From a bacterium (GTDB taxonomy: Bacteria; Patescibacteriota; Minisyncoccia; Phycocordibacterales; UBA12445): a DNA stretch of 56,990 nucleotides. The stretch is from contig JAUSIP010000017.1 in assembly GCA_030648005.1 (NCBI GenBank), positions 1 to 56,990 on the forward strand, in the 5' to 3' direction. Positions within the stretch are counted from its first letter, which is position 1. Every line of letters starts with the position of its first letter. A program made the position numbers and the translations under genes. The notes under the pieces are model-generated. The model saw nothing but the letters and a program-made list of their open reading frames with translations, ran no database searches and had not been told where the DNA came from. Below, piece by piece: positions 25,518-35,297 of this stretch.

Positions 25518-28500
25518 TTACTTAGAAACTACAACAGCTGTGTTGTTGGTACCGTTCAAGCCAACAATTCCGAATCCGTTTGTCCAATCATTAGAAGCAA
25601 TAACTGATGTAGTTGTTGAATTTGGTGACCAGATGAAGTCGTCATTCGTGTCAGACTCAACATCATCGTATGCGCTAACAACTCCAGCGGCCTTCATCAT
25701 CAGAGTAGAAGATGCCATGTAAGCTGCATCACCTTCGAGCTGTGTAGAGATCGAGGCGCCTGCGGCTGAAGCAGTAACTGTACCAGTGATGTCGAAGTAC
25801 CTAGACTGGCCTGCTGAGATCTGGATAGTTGTTGAAGCTCCTGCTGTAGTCTGAGGGTAGAGCTGTAACTGTGTAGTAGGAGCGGCCCATTCCACACCGG
25901 CCAAATCTGTGTTCATCATCTTACCGCTGTTTCCAACACCGGAAACGGCTGTAGAGAAGCCAGAGTCAGTATAGGCGTAAGCGTTGATCGAAGTTACAGT
26001 AGCTGTAGTTGTAGAAACCCTGATAGAGAACTTGTATAGTCCTATATCACCGGTTGAGTTAGCTGTAATCTTAAATCTCATGATAGACCTAGTACCGTTG
26101 TCGAGAGTGTTTGTAGGCAATGACAACATAGTGATTGTTGGGTATGACCTGAACACTCTAACACCATCAACGGCTGTGTCTGATGATGAGCCCTGGTTTA
26201 CTGTAGCGCCAGAAGCTAACCCCTTACCCTGAGTACCAGTAGAGTCAGCACCATCGTAGTCAACAGAAACAAGAGCACCAGACCTACCGATTTGAGAAGT
26301 GCCAATAGGCTGTAGATCGCCCTTAATAGTCATGAGCGCATCACCATCCTTAGGGATAATGAATGCTCCGTCTACCAAGGTAGATGTAGCAACTCTATTT
26401 GAACCTGTGAAAACAGCAGAACCTACCTGAGTGCCTGCAGCATTCCACAATGTGACTTGTACCAAGTCATTTGGAGAGCTGGAAGCAGAAGGATTAGTCA
26501 ACTGTAATGCCAACTTCTGGAGCGAGATCGCTTCATTAGCAGCATGGAACTTCAAGACACCCAATACATTACCTGTCGTGTTAGCGGCGGCAATAGCGTA
26601 TGAAGGTGAAGAAGAATCCTTAGTAACTGTCAGTGTACCTGCCGCGGCAATAGTCATAGTCTGACCTGTTGCAGCTGACTGAGTAGTAGGAGTAGCTGTC
26701 TGACCAGATGTTACACCAGTTGCAGTGCTCTGGCTTGTATTTACAGGAATACCCCAATTGAAGAAGCTTGAAGTTGTAGCAGAACCGGCAATGTTACAAT
26801 TCAAAGCCAAGCTCTTAGCTGTACCCTTAGGAACTACGTAGCTACCGGAATCGAAGGTAAATGTAACAGTCTCTGTGACCGTTGGATTAACCTCATTAGA
26901 ACCAGTTGTCAACTTAACTCCTGAAGCGTTAACCAATGCACAACCTGTGATGTGTGTAGCTGTACCACCGTTTGTGAATGCAGCCTTCAGAGTTGTGAAC
27001 TTTATGTCTTCACCAGATGCAGAAGCATCGAGCTGGATATTAGCAAAGTTGAAATTCTGCGCACCAGCAACCACAGTCTGCACTGCAGGTGAAGCGGAAT
27101 TTGTAACTGTGATAACAGCAGCCTTAACTGTCATAGTGTTACCTGTAACAGCAGAAGAAGGAGTAGCTGTTATAGAGTTACCAGTTGTACCACCAGTAGA
27201 TGTCCAATCAGAAGGAGTGGTAGAAGCTGCGATAGTTTGATCTGTCGCAAAGTCTGTACCAACCTTACCCTTCAAAGTGTAGACATTCTTACCGATTGGG
27301 AAGGTAACTGTGTCTGTGAATGTAACATTTGGTGATGTTGCTGTAATGTCTATAGGACCTGCAACAACCTTACCAGATGCATCAACCAACTTTACGTCTG
27401 TGATGTCCTGAGTGCTTGCAGATGCGCTTGAACCTACGAAAGCAGACAGCTTGAATGGCAAGCTTGTTACTGAGACAGGCTCACCCTTAACCTCAACTTC
27501 GAATCCGCCCAATGGCTGATTAGCGAGATTAATAGCGATGTTCTGAGCTGCAACAGCTGAAGCCTTAGAAACGTTCATAGTACCACTCTGAACTGTAGCA
27601 TCTGCTCCGTTAAACCAAGGATTGGTTGTACCGAAGAGGCCAGCTGTACCTGTTGTTGGAGGAACTAATGTGTAACCAAATGTCTCACCAACTACAGCTA
27701 AGTCAGTGTTTCTATAAACATCGAAGGAAACAGTTCTACCTGAACCACCAACAATGTCACCACTGACAGCGATCTCAGCAGAACCTCCCTTATCAAGAAG
27801 GATTCCATTGCCAAAGACGGCTGTGTAGTACTTTCCATCAGAAGAAACTGATGTGTCATAGGAAGTACCGTTTACCCATGACTTGATGTTTGTTAAGTCA
27901 CCTGAAGCAGCAGAGCCAGCCTGGTTCCACCTGATTGACTTCACCCAAACTCTCTCAGCTGAACCAGCAGAGAATTTGATTGCAGCGAAAGTATAACCAA
28001 GAGTACCTATAGGCTTAGACTGAGCTGAAGGATTCAATGGACCGGCAATGAAGGATGAGATTGTACCGATAGTCAATGACTCGTTAACTGTGTGAAGAGC
28101 TCCCTTTAGAGGAAGAGCTTCGCCACCAACAGTTGCGCCACTGGCATCGATCGCAACAACCTGGAAATATGCCTGCTCTCCACCGTGGAGACCTGCGGCA
28201 GCTCTCGTAGCAGCTATGGTCAATGTTCTACTTGTACCAGCCTTGATCACAATTGGAATACCAATCACTGACTTGTGGTCAGAGTTGATTGTCTTCTCCA
28301 AGCCGATCATAAGACCCTGTTCATCAAGAAGATCAACGCCAGAGAAGGCAGAGTCAGCTGATGGACCAGTTCTTTCAACAGTCAAACTATTAACAGTGAC
28401 GTCAGCTGAACCGGCAGTAAGAACAACCTTAGTGAAAGGAATTCTCGCTGCACTAGCTGGTGCCAATGCATTAGCGGGCTGTATAGATGCAGGAGCTGAA

Positions 28501-29126
28501 GCAGTTAGAGCACCACCCGTTATCGGAGCTGGTGTTGTAACTGTTGAACCTGCACATGACTGACCAGTTACTGGGCTAAATCCAGCAGTGGATGTACAAC
28601 CAGAAACAGTAGATGTTGTTACTGGAGATGGGGAAGGAGTTCCGGATGATACTGAAGACATAGAGTTTAACTTAGCTCTTGTCAAAGCACCAACGAAACC
28701 TGTTCCGCTACTAAGTCCAACAGGAGCCAATGTCTCACTGGCATACTTCTCCTGGAACTTAATAACAGCTCTCTGTGTAGCTGGGCCAAAGAATGATGTC
28801 TCATTTCCTGGTGAACCTGCACCGGAAGTTGAAACTGTCACACCATTAGCGTTCAGCGCCTTCTGAAGAGCCATAACATCAGCTCCGCTTGAACCTAATC
28901 GTAGGTTCACAGAGAATGTGTGTGCTGGCGCAGAAGAAGAAGATGATGATCCTCCCTGCAGGGCCTGAACCTGTGCAAGTAGAGCATCGATCTGTGCCTG
29001 AATCTCGGCTACAGACGCGGCTGCAGCTGGAAGAACGGCAAGACCACCCATCATCATTACTGATGTCATCAAACCAACGAAGCCCGAGGTGATTCTTGCA
29101 ATTCTGGATTTCTTTAAATTACTCAT
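25518..29126 (-). CDS. S-layer-like secreted protein with peptidoglycan-binding domain, 1202 aa
   Basis: Signal peptide (about 1-37, ending LPAAAA) is followed by a short coiled coil (EIQAQIDALLAQVQALQ), a Ser linker, and a PG_binding_1 domain (about 72-155: LRLGSSGADVMALQKALNAN, FFGPATQRAVIKFQEKY, GALTRAKLN) that should hold it to the wall. The remaining 1000 residues are Ala/Thr/Ser/Gly-rich with repeated beta domains; Lys is scarce and Cys nearly absent. This plan is common in the major surface proteins of Parcubacteria, so it is a good candidate for the cell's S-layer or a dominant surface protein. It has a 458-base upstream gap and a strong terminator, as expected for a highly expressed single gene. 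Confidence 0.82.
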   Translation of the reverse strand: MSNLKKSRIARITSGFVGLMTSVMMMGGLAVLPAAAASVAEIQAQIDALLAQVQALQGGSSSSSSAPAHTFSVNLRLGSSGADVMALQKALNANGVTVSTSGAGSPGNETSFFGPATQRAVIKFQEKYASETLAPVGLSSGTGFVGALTRAKLNSMSSVSSGTPSPSPVTTSTVSGCTSTAGFSPVTGQSCAGSTVTTPAPITGGALTASAPASIQPANALAPASAARIPFTKVVLTAGSADVTVNSLTVERTGPSADSAFSGVDLLDEQGLMIGLEKTINSDHKSVIGIPIVIKAGTSRTLTIAATRAAAGLHGGEQAYFQVVAIDASGATVGGEALPLKGALHTVNESLTIGTISSFIAGPLNPSAQSKPIGTLGYTFAAIKFSAGSAERVWVKSIRWNQAGSAASGDLTNIKSWVNGTSYDTSVSSDGKYYTAVFGNGILLDKGGSAEIAVSGDIVGGSGRTVSFDVYRNTDLAVVGETFGYTLVPPTTGTAGLFGTTNPWFNGADATVQSGTMNVSKASAVAAQNIAINLANQPLGGFEVEVKGEPVSVTSLPFKLSAFVGSSASASTQDITDVKLVDASGKVVAGPIDITATSPNVTFTDTVTFPIGKNVYTLKGKVGTDFATDQTIAASTTPSDWTSTGGTTGNSITATPSSAVTGNTMTVKAAVITVTNSASPAVQTVVAGAQNFNFANIQLDASASGEDIKFTTLKAAFTNGGTATHITGCALVNASGVKLTTGSNEVNPTVTETVTFTFDSGSYVVPKGTAKSLALNCNIAGSATTSSFFNWGIPVNTSQSTATGVTSGQTATPTTQSAATGQTMTIAAAGTLTVTKDSSSPSYAIAAANTTGNVLGVLKFHAANEAISLQKLALQLTNPSASSSPNDLVQVTLWNAAGTQVGSAVFTGSNRVATSTLVDGAFIIPKDGDALMTIKGDLQPIGTSQIGRSGALVSVDYDGADSTGTQGKGLASGATVNQGSSSDTAVDGVRVFRSYPTITMLSLPTNTLDNGTRSIMRFKITANSTGDIGLYKFSIRVSTTTATVTSINAYAYTDSGFSTAVSGVGNSGKMMNTDLAGVEWAAPTTQLQLYPQTTAGASTTIQISAGQSRYFDITGTVTASAAGASISTQLEGDAAYMASSTLMMKAAGVVSAYDDVESDTNDDFIWSPNSTTTSVIASNDWTNGFGIVGLNGTNNTAVVVSK

Positions 29127-29584
29127 GAATTTTTAATTTTAATAATATACGATCTCAGCAAGAAGTATTTCGGAACATTCCAAAATATCTCTCAATAAGA
29201 TCGGTTGCGATCAGATTGAATTCAGCCTCGACATAAGCTAAATGTTCTGACCACGACTATCACCAATATCAACGCCCGTTGTTTGCTAAACTCAGAGCGC
29301 TAAAATCAGTAAAGTTAAACCTACTTCTTAGTGGTAATGTTCTTTGCGGAAACAAGCTATATTCATTCAGTATTCTTTCTGTAACAATATTCTATTTTCA
29401 AGGTTCTAACCTTATATACAACCGTTTCATCCGGGCAACCAGCTAGACAATATACAAACAAAACAAGCAGAATAGCTTTGACAATTATAAGTATATTATC
29501 TATCTATCAAATCGGCAAAAAACCTTCTGTGGATAAGTGTTTATATACTACCACCATAAAACCCCAAAAGTCAATGAGGGGGGT
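29127..29584. other. Gene-free 458-base region upstream of the S-layer-like gene
   Basis: No ORF with coding character and no Shine-Dalgarno were seen. A weak minus-strand promoter candidate is TTGATA, 15 bases, TATAAT at about 29480-29510, which would leave a leader of about 350 nt. A small palindrome AAGGTTCTAACCTT lies at 29399-29412. I see no known riboswitch. The stretch probably holds the promoter and a long mRNA leader. Confidence 0.4.
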
Positions 29585-30283
29585 CTAGATTATCGATTTC
29601 TTCGAATATCGACTCCATCTTCTCTCCCCCCGCTTAATGAGGGTGCCGTTTCCAACTAAATAGATAAGATCCCTTTGAATAGTTTTATCACTACAACCAA
29701 CGTTAGGATCTATAAGGGACACACCAGAAATGATGTCCTTAATGGTGTATTCCGAGCTGTCCTTTATAACTTTAACTATGAGGTCTAGGCGTGATGACTT
29801 GGTTGATAAGTCTGTCTTATGTGATTGTGTCCTTTTTCCGATGTCCTTTAGATAATTTAGAGGCTTCTTTGGGGTTGATAATTCCTCTCCAAAAAAACCG
29901 TCCGGCAAGACCGGTGTGTCTATGTTATTTACAAGTTGTAATGTTGGGAGAATAGTTTTAAGTTTAGTATATTCATCTTTTAGAATCGAGTAGTTCATCT
30001 GAGAGAGAAGTCCTCCAGTTAAGCCCACTTCCAGCAATGAGATAATGTACGGAATCCTATCTAATATTTTATCAGAGACAGCGTAAAGGTCACTCATGGA
30101 ATTTACCGCGGCGGATCTTAGTTCGTCTCTTACCTTTTCCTTAGTGTCCATTAGACTTGTCACCAGGTGTACCGCTGACACTAGTCTCTCTGTCTTTAAC
30201 AAAACTGCCTTAAAGACAGGGCTATGGTGTGCTCCATTGTAAGAGACAATTCCTATGTCTTTTGTAACTTCTATTTTGTCCAT
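29585..30283 (-). CDS. Hypothetical protein with C-terminal winged helix-turn-helix, 232 aa
   Basis: The first 125 residues are helical and unassigned. The last 65 (RLDLIVKVIKDSSEYTIKDI then SDKTIQRDLIYLVGNGTLIK) look like a DeoR-type winged helix: 'stability of a helix, turn, recognition helix TIQRDL, wing GTLIKRGERRWSRY'. The architecture resembles a Patescibacteria family of unknown function with such a tail. Probably DNA-binding. It is divergent from ftsK and ends just before the S-layer leader, so regulation of either is possible but not shown. Confidence 0.7.
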   Translation of the reverse strand: MDKIEVTKDIGIVSYNGAHHSPVFKAVLLKTERLVSAVHLVTSLMDTKEKVRDELRSAAVNSMSDLYAVSDKILDRIPYIISLLEVGLTGGLLSQMNYSILKDEYTKLKTILPTLQLVNNIDTPVLPDGFFGEELSTPKKPLNYLKDIGKRTQSHKTDLSTKSSRLDLIVKVIKDSSEYTIKDIISGVSLIDPNVGCSDKTIQRDLIYLVGNGTLIKRGERRWSRYSKKSII

Positions 30284-30446
30284 TATGAAAATATCTGTGT
30301 CTTTTATTAAATTTAATCTCAGTATATATAAGACACGGACAAATGTGAAGATTATGACCTATAAAAACATTACATAAAATCACTCGGAGACTTGGGTCAA
30401 ATTTGTGAATAGTTTTTTGTTTGATAATCTGCTAAAATTCTACTTG

Positions 30447-32687
30447 ATGAAGAAGAAAATTGAACCAGAGAAATTACCTACCGCTCCACGCTTCCGTGAT
30501 GAAACACGTCATGGGATCGCAGCTATAATATTCATAATCCTATCTATTTTTTTTGCATTAGCGAGATTCGAGATGGCGGGCCCAGCTGGCAACTTCACCT
30601 ACACTCTTCTATATAAGATGTTTGGTACTGGCTATCTGTTATTCTCGCTTATCTGCCTTATGCTCGGACTCTCATTTCTGCGCTCAATAAGGCCGAACAT
30701 CTTTACTGTCAGCCTACTTGGTGGACTATTCTTTCTCTTGTCTTCTCTTGGTGTATTGGACGTAATTTTCACCCAATCAACCGGCGAAACTATAACGGGC
30801 GGACTAGTAGGACATCTTGTCTCTGCTCCATTCTTAATGCTTTTCGATAAGATTATTACGGTCATCTTCCTGGTTGCTGTCTCTATCATCTCTGTTTTGA
30901 TAATGTTTGAAACTCAAATGACCCTAGAGTGGAGTCTATTCGGAAAGAAGCTATTTACCAAAGACGAAGATGTCCCGGGGGGAGATATACCCCTAGAAGA
31001 AGTCAGACTAGCTGTTCCTGAACCTCTGCCAAAGCCGGTTGTTGAGCAACAGAAGGAAGAAGAGAAGATCTCCGAGCCCCCAAGAGAAGAGAGGAGCAAG
31101 AAAACCATCACAGAGAAGATCGGTAGCTTCTTTGACGATAACCTACGTGCCAAATCCAATAAACAGTTTGACCCTCCTCCGTTGTCCTTACTTGAGACAG
31201 ATACCGGCAAGCCTGATGTTGGAGATATCAAAGCTAATGCGAATATTATCAAGAGAACCTTACTGAACTTCGGTATTGATGTCGAAATGGATGAAATATC
31301 AATCGGGCCGTCTATCACTCGTTACTCCCTGAAACCAGCTGAGGGTGTAAAACTTTCAAGAATTTTGGCTCTTCAAAACGACCTTGCGTTGGCTCTAGCT
31401 GCGCATCCAATAAGAATTGAAGCTCCAATACCTGGCAAGTCACTGGTTGGGATTGAAATACCCAACAAAGCCAAATCTACCGTCGGCCTGGGCACGCTGT
31501 TAGCTGCTAAGAAATTCCAGGAGTCTACTCTTCCACTTTTGATACCATTCGGCAAGGGGGTATCTGGTATCCCATATTTCGGTGACTTAGCCAAAGCTCC
31601 TCATATGCTGATCGCCGGCACAACCGGCTCCGGAAAGTCAGTAACCATACACACGATCATCACAGCCTTACTATATAGAAATCCACCAGAGCACCTGAGA
31701 TTCATTATGATCGATCCAAAAAGAGTTGAACTTACTCTATATAATGGTATTCCACATCTACTGACACCAGTCATAACAGATCCCAAAAAGGCTATTCTTT
31801 CACTAAAGTGGGCGGCAAAAGAGATGGAAAGACGCTACAACATACTAGAGCAGTGTGTGGCACGCGATATAAATTCGTATCACCAATATCTGGCTGACAA
31901 GCTTGTCGCAAATAAAGAAGAGAAGGCTGATTCGAAAGAGAGCATGCCATTCATTGTGATAATAATCGACGAACTGGCAACTATCATGTCAGCTTATCCA
32001 CGAGAACTTGAAGCTGCGATTGTCAGATTGGCGCAGATGTCTCGCGCAGTGGGCATTCATATAATCTTATCCACCCAAAGACCGTCAGTTGAGATCATAA
32101 CCGGATTAATCAAAGCTAACGTACCGTCCAGAATCGCCCTACAAGTCCCTTCACAGATCGACTCTAGAACTATTCTGGATATGCCTGGAGCAGAGAAGCT
32201 CCTCGGAGCTGGCGACATGCTATATATAACAGGAGACACCTCAAAACCGGTAAGGGTCCAGTCGGGCTATATCTCCGAAAATGAGGTCAAGAAGGTTGTT
32301 AAATATTTAAAGGACACGTATAAAGAGGAGCTACCAGATGAAATTGCCCTAACAGAAGCAGGAGACACATCTTCAGGATCTGATCTGGATTTTGGTTCAG
32401 GTTCTGACGAAGAAGGAGGCGAGGATGACGAGATGTATGAAGAGGCCAAAGAACTAGTTATAAAAATCGGTAAAGCATCTTCTTCGTTGCTCCAGCGTAA
32501 ACTAAAACTTGGCTATGCCAGAGCAGCTAGAATTATAGACCTACTGGAGGAAAAGGGTGTTATCGGGCCGGGTGATGGAGCTAGGCCAAGAGAGGTGTAT
32601 CAGAAAGATCCTGTGGCGCCTGTACACACCGAAGAAAATTTAATATACACAGAAGGTGAAGCGAGCGGAGAAGATGAAGAGATCTAA
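30447..32687 (+). CDS. ftsK: FtsK/SpoIIIE-type DNA translocase, 746 aa
   Basis: Pumps chromosome ends through the closing septum and supports dimer resolution. Four N-terminal membrane helices (about residues 20-160), a short charged linker (about 185-240), then the alpha/beta motor with Walker A (AGTTGSGKS, about residue 390) and Walker B (FIVIIIDELATIM, about 502), and QRPS in the sensor loop. The C-terminal gamma winged helix (ARAARIIDLLEEKGVIGPGD), which reads KOPS-type sequences, follows an acidic linker. The ATG at 30447 (MKKKIEP) is preferred over a GTG 42 bases upstream; neither has a good ribosome-binding site. Followed at 15 bases by a small anchored gene and then recA. Confidence 0.95.
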   Translation: MKKKIEPEKLPTAPRFRDETRHGIAAIIFIILSIFFALARFEMAGPAGNFTYTLLYKMFGTGYLLFSLICLMLGLSFLRSIRPNIFTVSLLGGLFFLLSSLGVLDVIFTQSTGETITGGLVGHLVSAPFLMLFDKIITVIFLVAVSIISVLIMFETQMTLEWSLFGKKLFTKDEDVPGGDIPLEEVRLAVPEPLPKPVVEQQKEEEKISEPPREERSKKTITEKIGSFFDDNLRAKSNKQFDPPPLSLLETDTGKPDVGDIKANANIIKRTLLNFGIDVEMDEISIGPSITRYSLKPAEGVKLSRILALQNDLALALAAHPIRIEAPIPGKSLVGIEIPNKAKSTVGLGTLLAAKKFQESTLPLLIPFGKGVSGIPYFGDLAKAPHMLIAGTTGSGKSVTIHTIITALLYRNPPEHLRFIMIDPKRVELTLYNGIPHLLTPVITDPKKAILSLKWAAKEMERRYNILEQCVARDINSYHQYLADKLVANKEEKADSKESMPFIVIIIDELATIMSAYPRELEAAIVRLAQMSRAVGIHIILSTQRPSVEIITGLIKANVPSRIALQVPSQIDSRTILDMPGAEKLLGAGDMLYITGDTSKPVRVQSGYISENEVKKVVKYLKDTYKEELPDEIALTEAGDTSSGSDLDFGSGSDEEGGEDDEMYEEAKELVIKIGKASSSLLQRKLKLGYARAARIIDLLEEKGVIGPGDGARPREVYQKDPVAPVHTEENLIYTEGEASGEDEEI

Positions 32688-32702
32688 TAGGATGAGCGCG
32701 GA

Positions 32703-33065
32703 ATGAGAGATGGACTTAAAAATAATCTCCGACTTTGGTTGATTGGAGTGATCTGTATCATAATTTTTGGCTATACACTATATGAGGCAAGATTTCTAAT
32801 AGACGGTCCGGAGCTCGTCATCTTCTCACCTAAAAACCATGTAACTGTAACCGACTCGCTACTTGAGATCCATGGTCAAGTCAAGAATCTATCGAGTTTA
32901 ACCATCAACGGCAGACTTATCATGATAAGACCCGATGGATTGTTTGATGACAAGTTGCTATTGCTAGACGGCTATAATACAATAGAGGCCAAAGTTAAGA
33001 ATAAATTCGGTCAGGAGACCAGCAAGATCTTAGAGATAATGCTCGTCGACCCGGATATAATATAG
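32703..33065 (+). CDS. Membrane-anchored Ig-like domain protein, 120 aa
   Basis: An N-terminal membrane helix (about residues 10-28) precedes one beta-sandwich domain (SPKNHVTVTDSLLEIHGQVK, INGRLIMIRPDGLFDDKLLL, GYNTIEAKVKNKFGQETSK) of the glucodextranase-B-like/Ig type frequently found in CPR genomes. No enzyme motif. It lies 15 bases after ftsK, so is probably cotranscribed with it. The structured element in front of recA begins at its stop codon. Confidence 0.8.
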   Translation: MRDGLKNNLRLWLIGVICIIIFGYTLYEARFLIDGPELVIFSPKNHVTVTDSLLEIHGQVKNLSSLTINGRLIMIRPDGLFDDKLLLLDGYNTIEAKVKNKFGQETSKILEIMLVDPDII

Positions 33066-33186
33066 AACTTACAGACTTGGATGCAGAACGAGGAGGAAAC
33101 GAGGCTTGTGACGAAGATGTACTAACAGTACATTGAGGAACAAACGTAGTTTTCGACAAAGTTATGCGCCAAGTGTGAAAGTTATA
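33061..33186 (+). ncRNA. Dispersed structured RNA element, copy 1 (recA leader)
   Basis: About 126 nt. An outer stem joins 33061-33080 with 33169-33186. Inner helices are AAC (33087-33089) with GTT (33161-33163), GGAAAC (33095-33100) with GTTTTC (33149-33154), and hairpin GATGTAC/GTACATT (33116-33134). Conserved unpaired motifs are GAGGCTT-x-x-GACGAA and CAAACGTA. Two more copies lie at 35171-35296 and 47529-47656, and the helices are kept by compensatory changes. G-U pairs occur on the + strand, so that strand is the likely RNA. It ends seven bases before the recA start and could be a leader element. I do not recognise it as a known family. Confidence 0.75.
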
Positions 33187-33192
33187 AAAAAT

Positions 33193-34200
33193 ATGGCTAA
33201 AAAAGTAACAGTACCTAAAGAATTCTCAAGCGGTATCGAGAGTACTATCAAGAACATTCAGACTAAGTTCGGCGAGGGAGCGATCATGAAGCTAGGCGAT
33301 AAACCTAAGGTTAATATCGGTGCTGTACCGACAGGATCCGTCGGACTAGACATCGCCTTAGGTATCGGTGGCATGCCTCGCGGAAGGATTATCGAGATCT
33401 ACGGCCCGGAATCTTCCGGTAAGACAACCCTTGCTCTACATGTTGTAGCCGAAGCACAGAAGTTGGGCGGAGTATGCGCCTTCATTGACGCAGAACATGC
33501 CATGGATCCGGATTATTCTAAGAAATTGGGTGTTAAGATCGACGAACTTCTAATCTCCCAGCCAGACAACGGTGAGCAGGCACTCGAGATCGCAGAAAGT
33601 TTGATCAGATCGGGAGAGATAGACGTTGTGGTCATAGATTCCGTGGCCGCTCTTACTCCTAAAGATGAGATCGAGGGAGATATGGGCCAGAACCATATGG
33701 GTAAGCAGGCCAGACTGATGTCACAGGCACTAAGAAAGCTGACAGCCATTGTTGCCAGATCAAAGACTGTAGTTATATTTATCAACCAGATCAGAATGCA
33801 GATTGGTGTAATGTTCGGCAATCCAGAGACCACACCGGGAGGCAAGGCGCTCAAATTCTACTCATCTGTCAGAATTGATATCCGAAGAATTGCGCAGATC
33901 AAGAAGGGCGAAGACGTCGTCGGCTCTAGGACTCGTGCCAAGGTGGTGAAGAACAAAGTTGCGGCACCTTTCAAAATTGCAGAGTTCGATATCATCTACA
34001 ATGAGGGTATCTCACCAGAGGGTGAGATCATAGCACTGGGCGAGAAGCTTGGAGTCATAACCAAATCCGGCACTTCATACAACTACGGCGACGAGAAGCT
34101 CGGCCGAGGCTATGATGCAACAAGGACATTCCTCAAAGAAAACCCTGATCTTAAGGCCAAGATTTTAAAGGAGATTCTGGAGAAGATGGCAGTAGCGTAA
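33193..34200 (+). CDS. recA: RecA recombinase, 335 aa
   Basis: Forms filaments on single-stranded DNA, drives strand exchange and triggers the SOS response. Walker [10 protein letters not shown] lies near residue 71. Other hallmarks are [37 protein letters not shown], loop-2 [14 protein letters not shown] and [14 protein letters not shown]. The ATG at 33193 ([11 protein letters not shown]) is chosen because the 20 codons of the longer reading lie inside the structured repeat. Length is normal. No LexA-like box is evident in the short leader, which is made entirely of the structured element. Confidence 0.98.
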   Translation: MAKKVTVPKEFSSGIESTIKNIQTKFGEGAIMKLGDKPKVNIGAVPTGSVGLDIALGIGGMPRGRIIEIYGPESSGKTTLALHVVAEAQKLGGVCAFIDAEHAMDPDYSKKLGVKIDELLISQPDNGEQALEIAESLIRSGEIDVVVIDSVAALTPKDEIEGDMGQNHMGKQARLMSQALRKLTAIVARSKTVVIFINQIRMQIGVMFGNPETTPGGKALKFYSSVRIDIRRIAQIKKGEDVVGSRTRAKVVKNKVAAPFKIAEFDIIYNEGISPEGEIIALGEKLGVITKSGTSYNYGDEKLGRGYDATRTFLKENPDLKAKILKEILEKMAVA

Positions 34201-34211
34201 AATTTGAAATT

Positions 34212-34239
34212 AAAAAGGACCCCGAATTTAGTCGGGGCC
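34212..34239 (-). terminator. Terminator of the 34250-34726 gene
   Basis: Minus strand GGCCCCGA/TCGGGGTCC hairpin followed by TTTTT. It lies between convergent recA and the 158-aa gene and may also stop recA transcription. Confidence 0.75.
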
Positions 34240-34249
34240 TACATATTAT

Positions 34250-34726
34250 CTACAGATTCCCGTAACGAGGATCTTGCGCGCGCCTTAACCATTCAGCAAT
34301 ATCTTCGTCAGACAACCCTGATGTCCGTTGATAAGGTTCGGGATCAGAATTATGCGGCCGACTTGCCGCTTCGGCGCGGTTTCGCAATACTCTCTTGCGC
34401 GACTCTATCCACAATCTCTTGAGTTCCGGCAGTCGGTCCGGGTGTGTCCACGGTAACGCAAGCTCCGATAGCTTCAGACTAATTTCCTGAGAAGGAATCT
34501 CATCAGAGACAAGCACTACACCCGGGAAGTAAGGAATTCGCTTGCCGAGACATTCGAGCCTGAAGTCGATCAGTGCCTTGGCATACTTTTCCCATTCTCC
34601 GGGTGGTACGTGAGCCAGATAAACCGCGTTACGTGGATAATCTTGCGGTATTTCGAAGATCTCTTCAGGAGAAGCGATATCGTGTATCAAAATATACGAT
34701 GAATCATCAAGCGAGGCACTGTCCAT
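34250..34726 (-). CDS. Hypothetical soluble protein, 158 aa
   Basis: The ATG at 34726 (MDSASLDDSSYI) is supported by GGAGG five bases upstream; a longer start would put that site inside the ORF. The protein is acidic with many Pro, Glu, Trp and Arg, no membrane segment and no motif I recognise. The C-terminal part (GLSDEDIAEWLRRAQDPRYG) looks helical. Base use is noticeably richer in G+C than in neighbouring genes (runs such as GCGCGCGCC in 34270-34285), which hints at a foreign origin. It is a single-gene unit with its own terminator, convergent to recA. Confidence 0.7.
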   Translation of the reverse strand: MDSASLDDSSYILIHDIASPEEIFEIPQDYPRNAVYLAHVPPGEWEKYAKALIDFRLECLGKRIPYFPGVVLVSDEIPSQEISLKLSELALPWTHPDRLPELKRLWIESRKRVLRNRAEAASRPHNSDPEPYQRTSGLSDEDIAEWLRRAQDPRYGNL

Positions 34727-34805
34727 AACGTCCTCCTCCATTCGACCATTAGAATTACAACCTCTATCTAATTATAGATTAACACTCTAAAGTATAGATG
34801 TCAAT

Positions 34806-35120
34806 CTAAAACCAATAAGTCAACTCCTTTCTGTTTACAAAATCTCGAAGGAGTAGCAGGGAAAATAGAGCGCCGGCAAGGATAGATAACTGAACGGTAA
34901 GCTGGGTGTGCATCATTGCGGAAGAGAAGAAGCTGTAAGTAGCCTGTACGTCAGCTAAACTTGGCATATTCTCAAAAACTTTGGCCACAAAAACTCGGTC
35001 TTTGAACTGCCAAACTGCTGCCACAAGTATCAAAAACTTAGCGACACGCGGGCTTGTCACCTTTCGCAGCATCCAGATTGCATATACTCGACGCATTATT
35101 CTTGTGTTTAAATTTGGCAT
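34806..35120 (-). CDS. Small membrane protein, 104 aa
   Basis: Basic N-terminus (NTRIMRRVYAIWMLRKVTSP) followed by about two hydrophobic segments (residues about 28-40 and 73-95). No family recognised. It stands alone between the G+C-rich gene and the second structured RNA copy, which lies about 50 bases upstream of its start. Confidence 0.6.
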   Translation of the reverse strand: MPNLNTRIMRRVYAIWMLRKVTSPRVAKFLILVAAVWQFKDRVFVAKVFENMPSLADVQATYSFFSSAMMHTQLTVQLSILAGALFSLLLLRDFVNRKELTYWF

Positions 35121-35170
35121 AAATTAAGTTGAAAGTTAATAAAGTTTTAAAGTTAAAAGTTTTTATTTAT

Positions 35171-35296
35171 TTAGAACATTCAGACTTGGATGCAGAACGC
35201 GAAGGAAGCGAGGCTTGCGACGAAGCTGTACAGATAAGTACAGCGAGGAGCAAACGTAGTTTCCGACAAAGTTATGCGCCATGTGTGTAAGTTATA
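35171..35296 (+). ncRNA. Dispersed structured RNA element, copy 2
   Basis: Same layout as the recA-leader copy. AAC (35196-35198) pairs with GTT (35271-35273). GGAAGC (35204-35209) pairs with GTTTCC (35259-35264), shifting the position of the G-U pair. Hairpin GCTGTAC/GTACAGC (35225-35244) is perfect here. It lies between two minus-strand genes, abutting the 3' end of the sigma factor gene, so if the + strand is the RNA it would need its own promoter. Confidence 0.7.
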
Positions 35297-35297
35297 A

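Noticed and set aside
30405..30446. GTG start for FtsK
   Set aside because: The extra residues are not typical of the family. ATG 30447 is preferred, with modest confidence.
33133..33192. Upstream extension of RecA by 20 residues
   Set aside because: These codons lie in the structured repeat, begin with TTG and do not resemble RecA.
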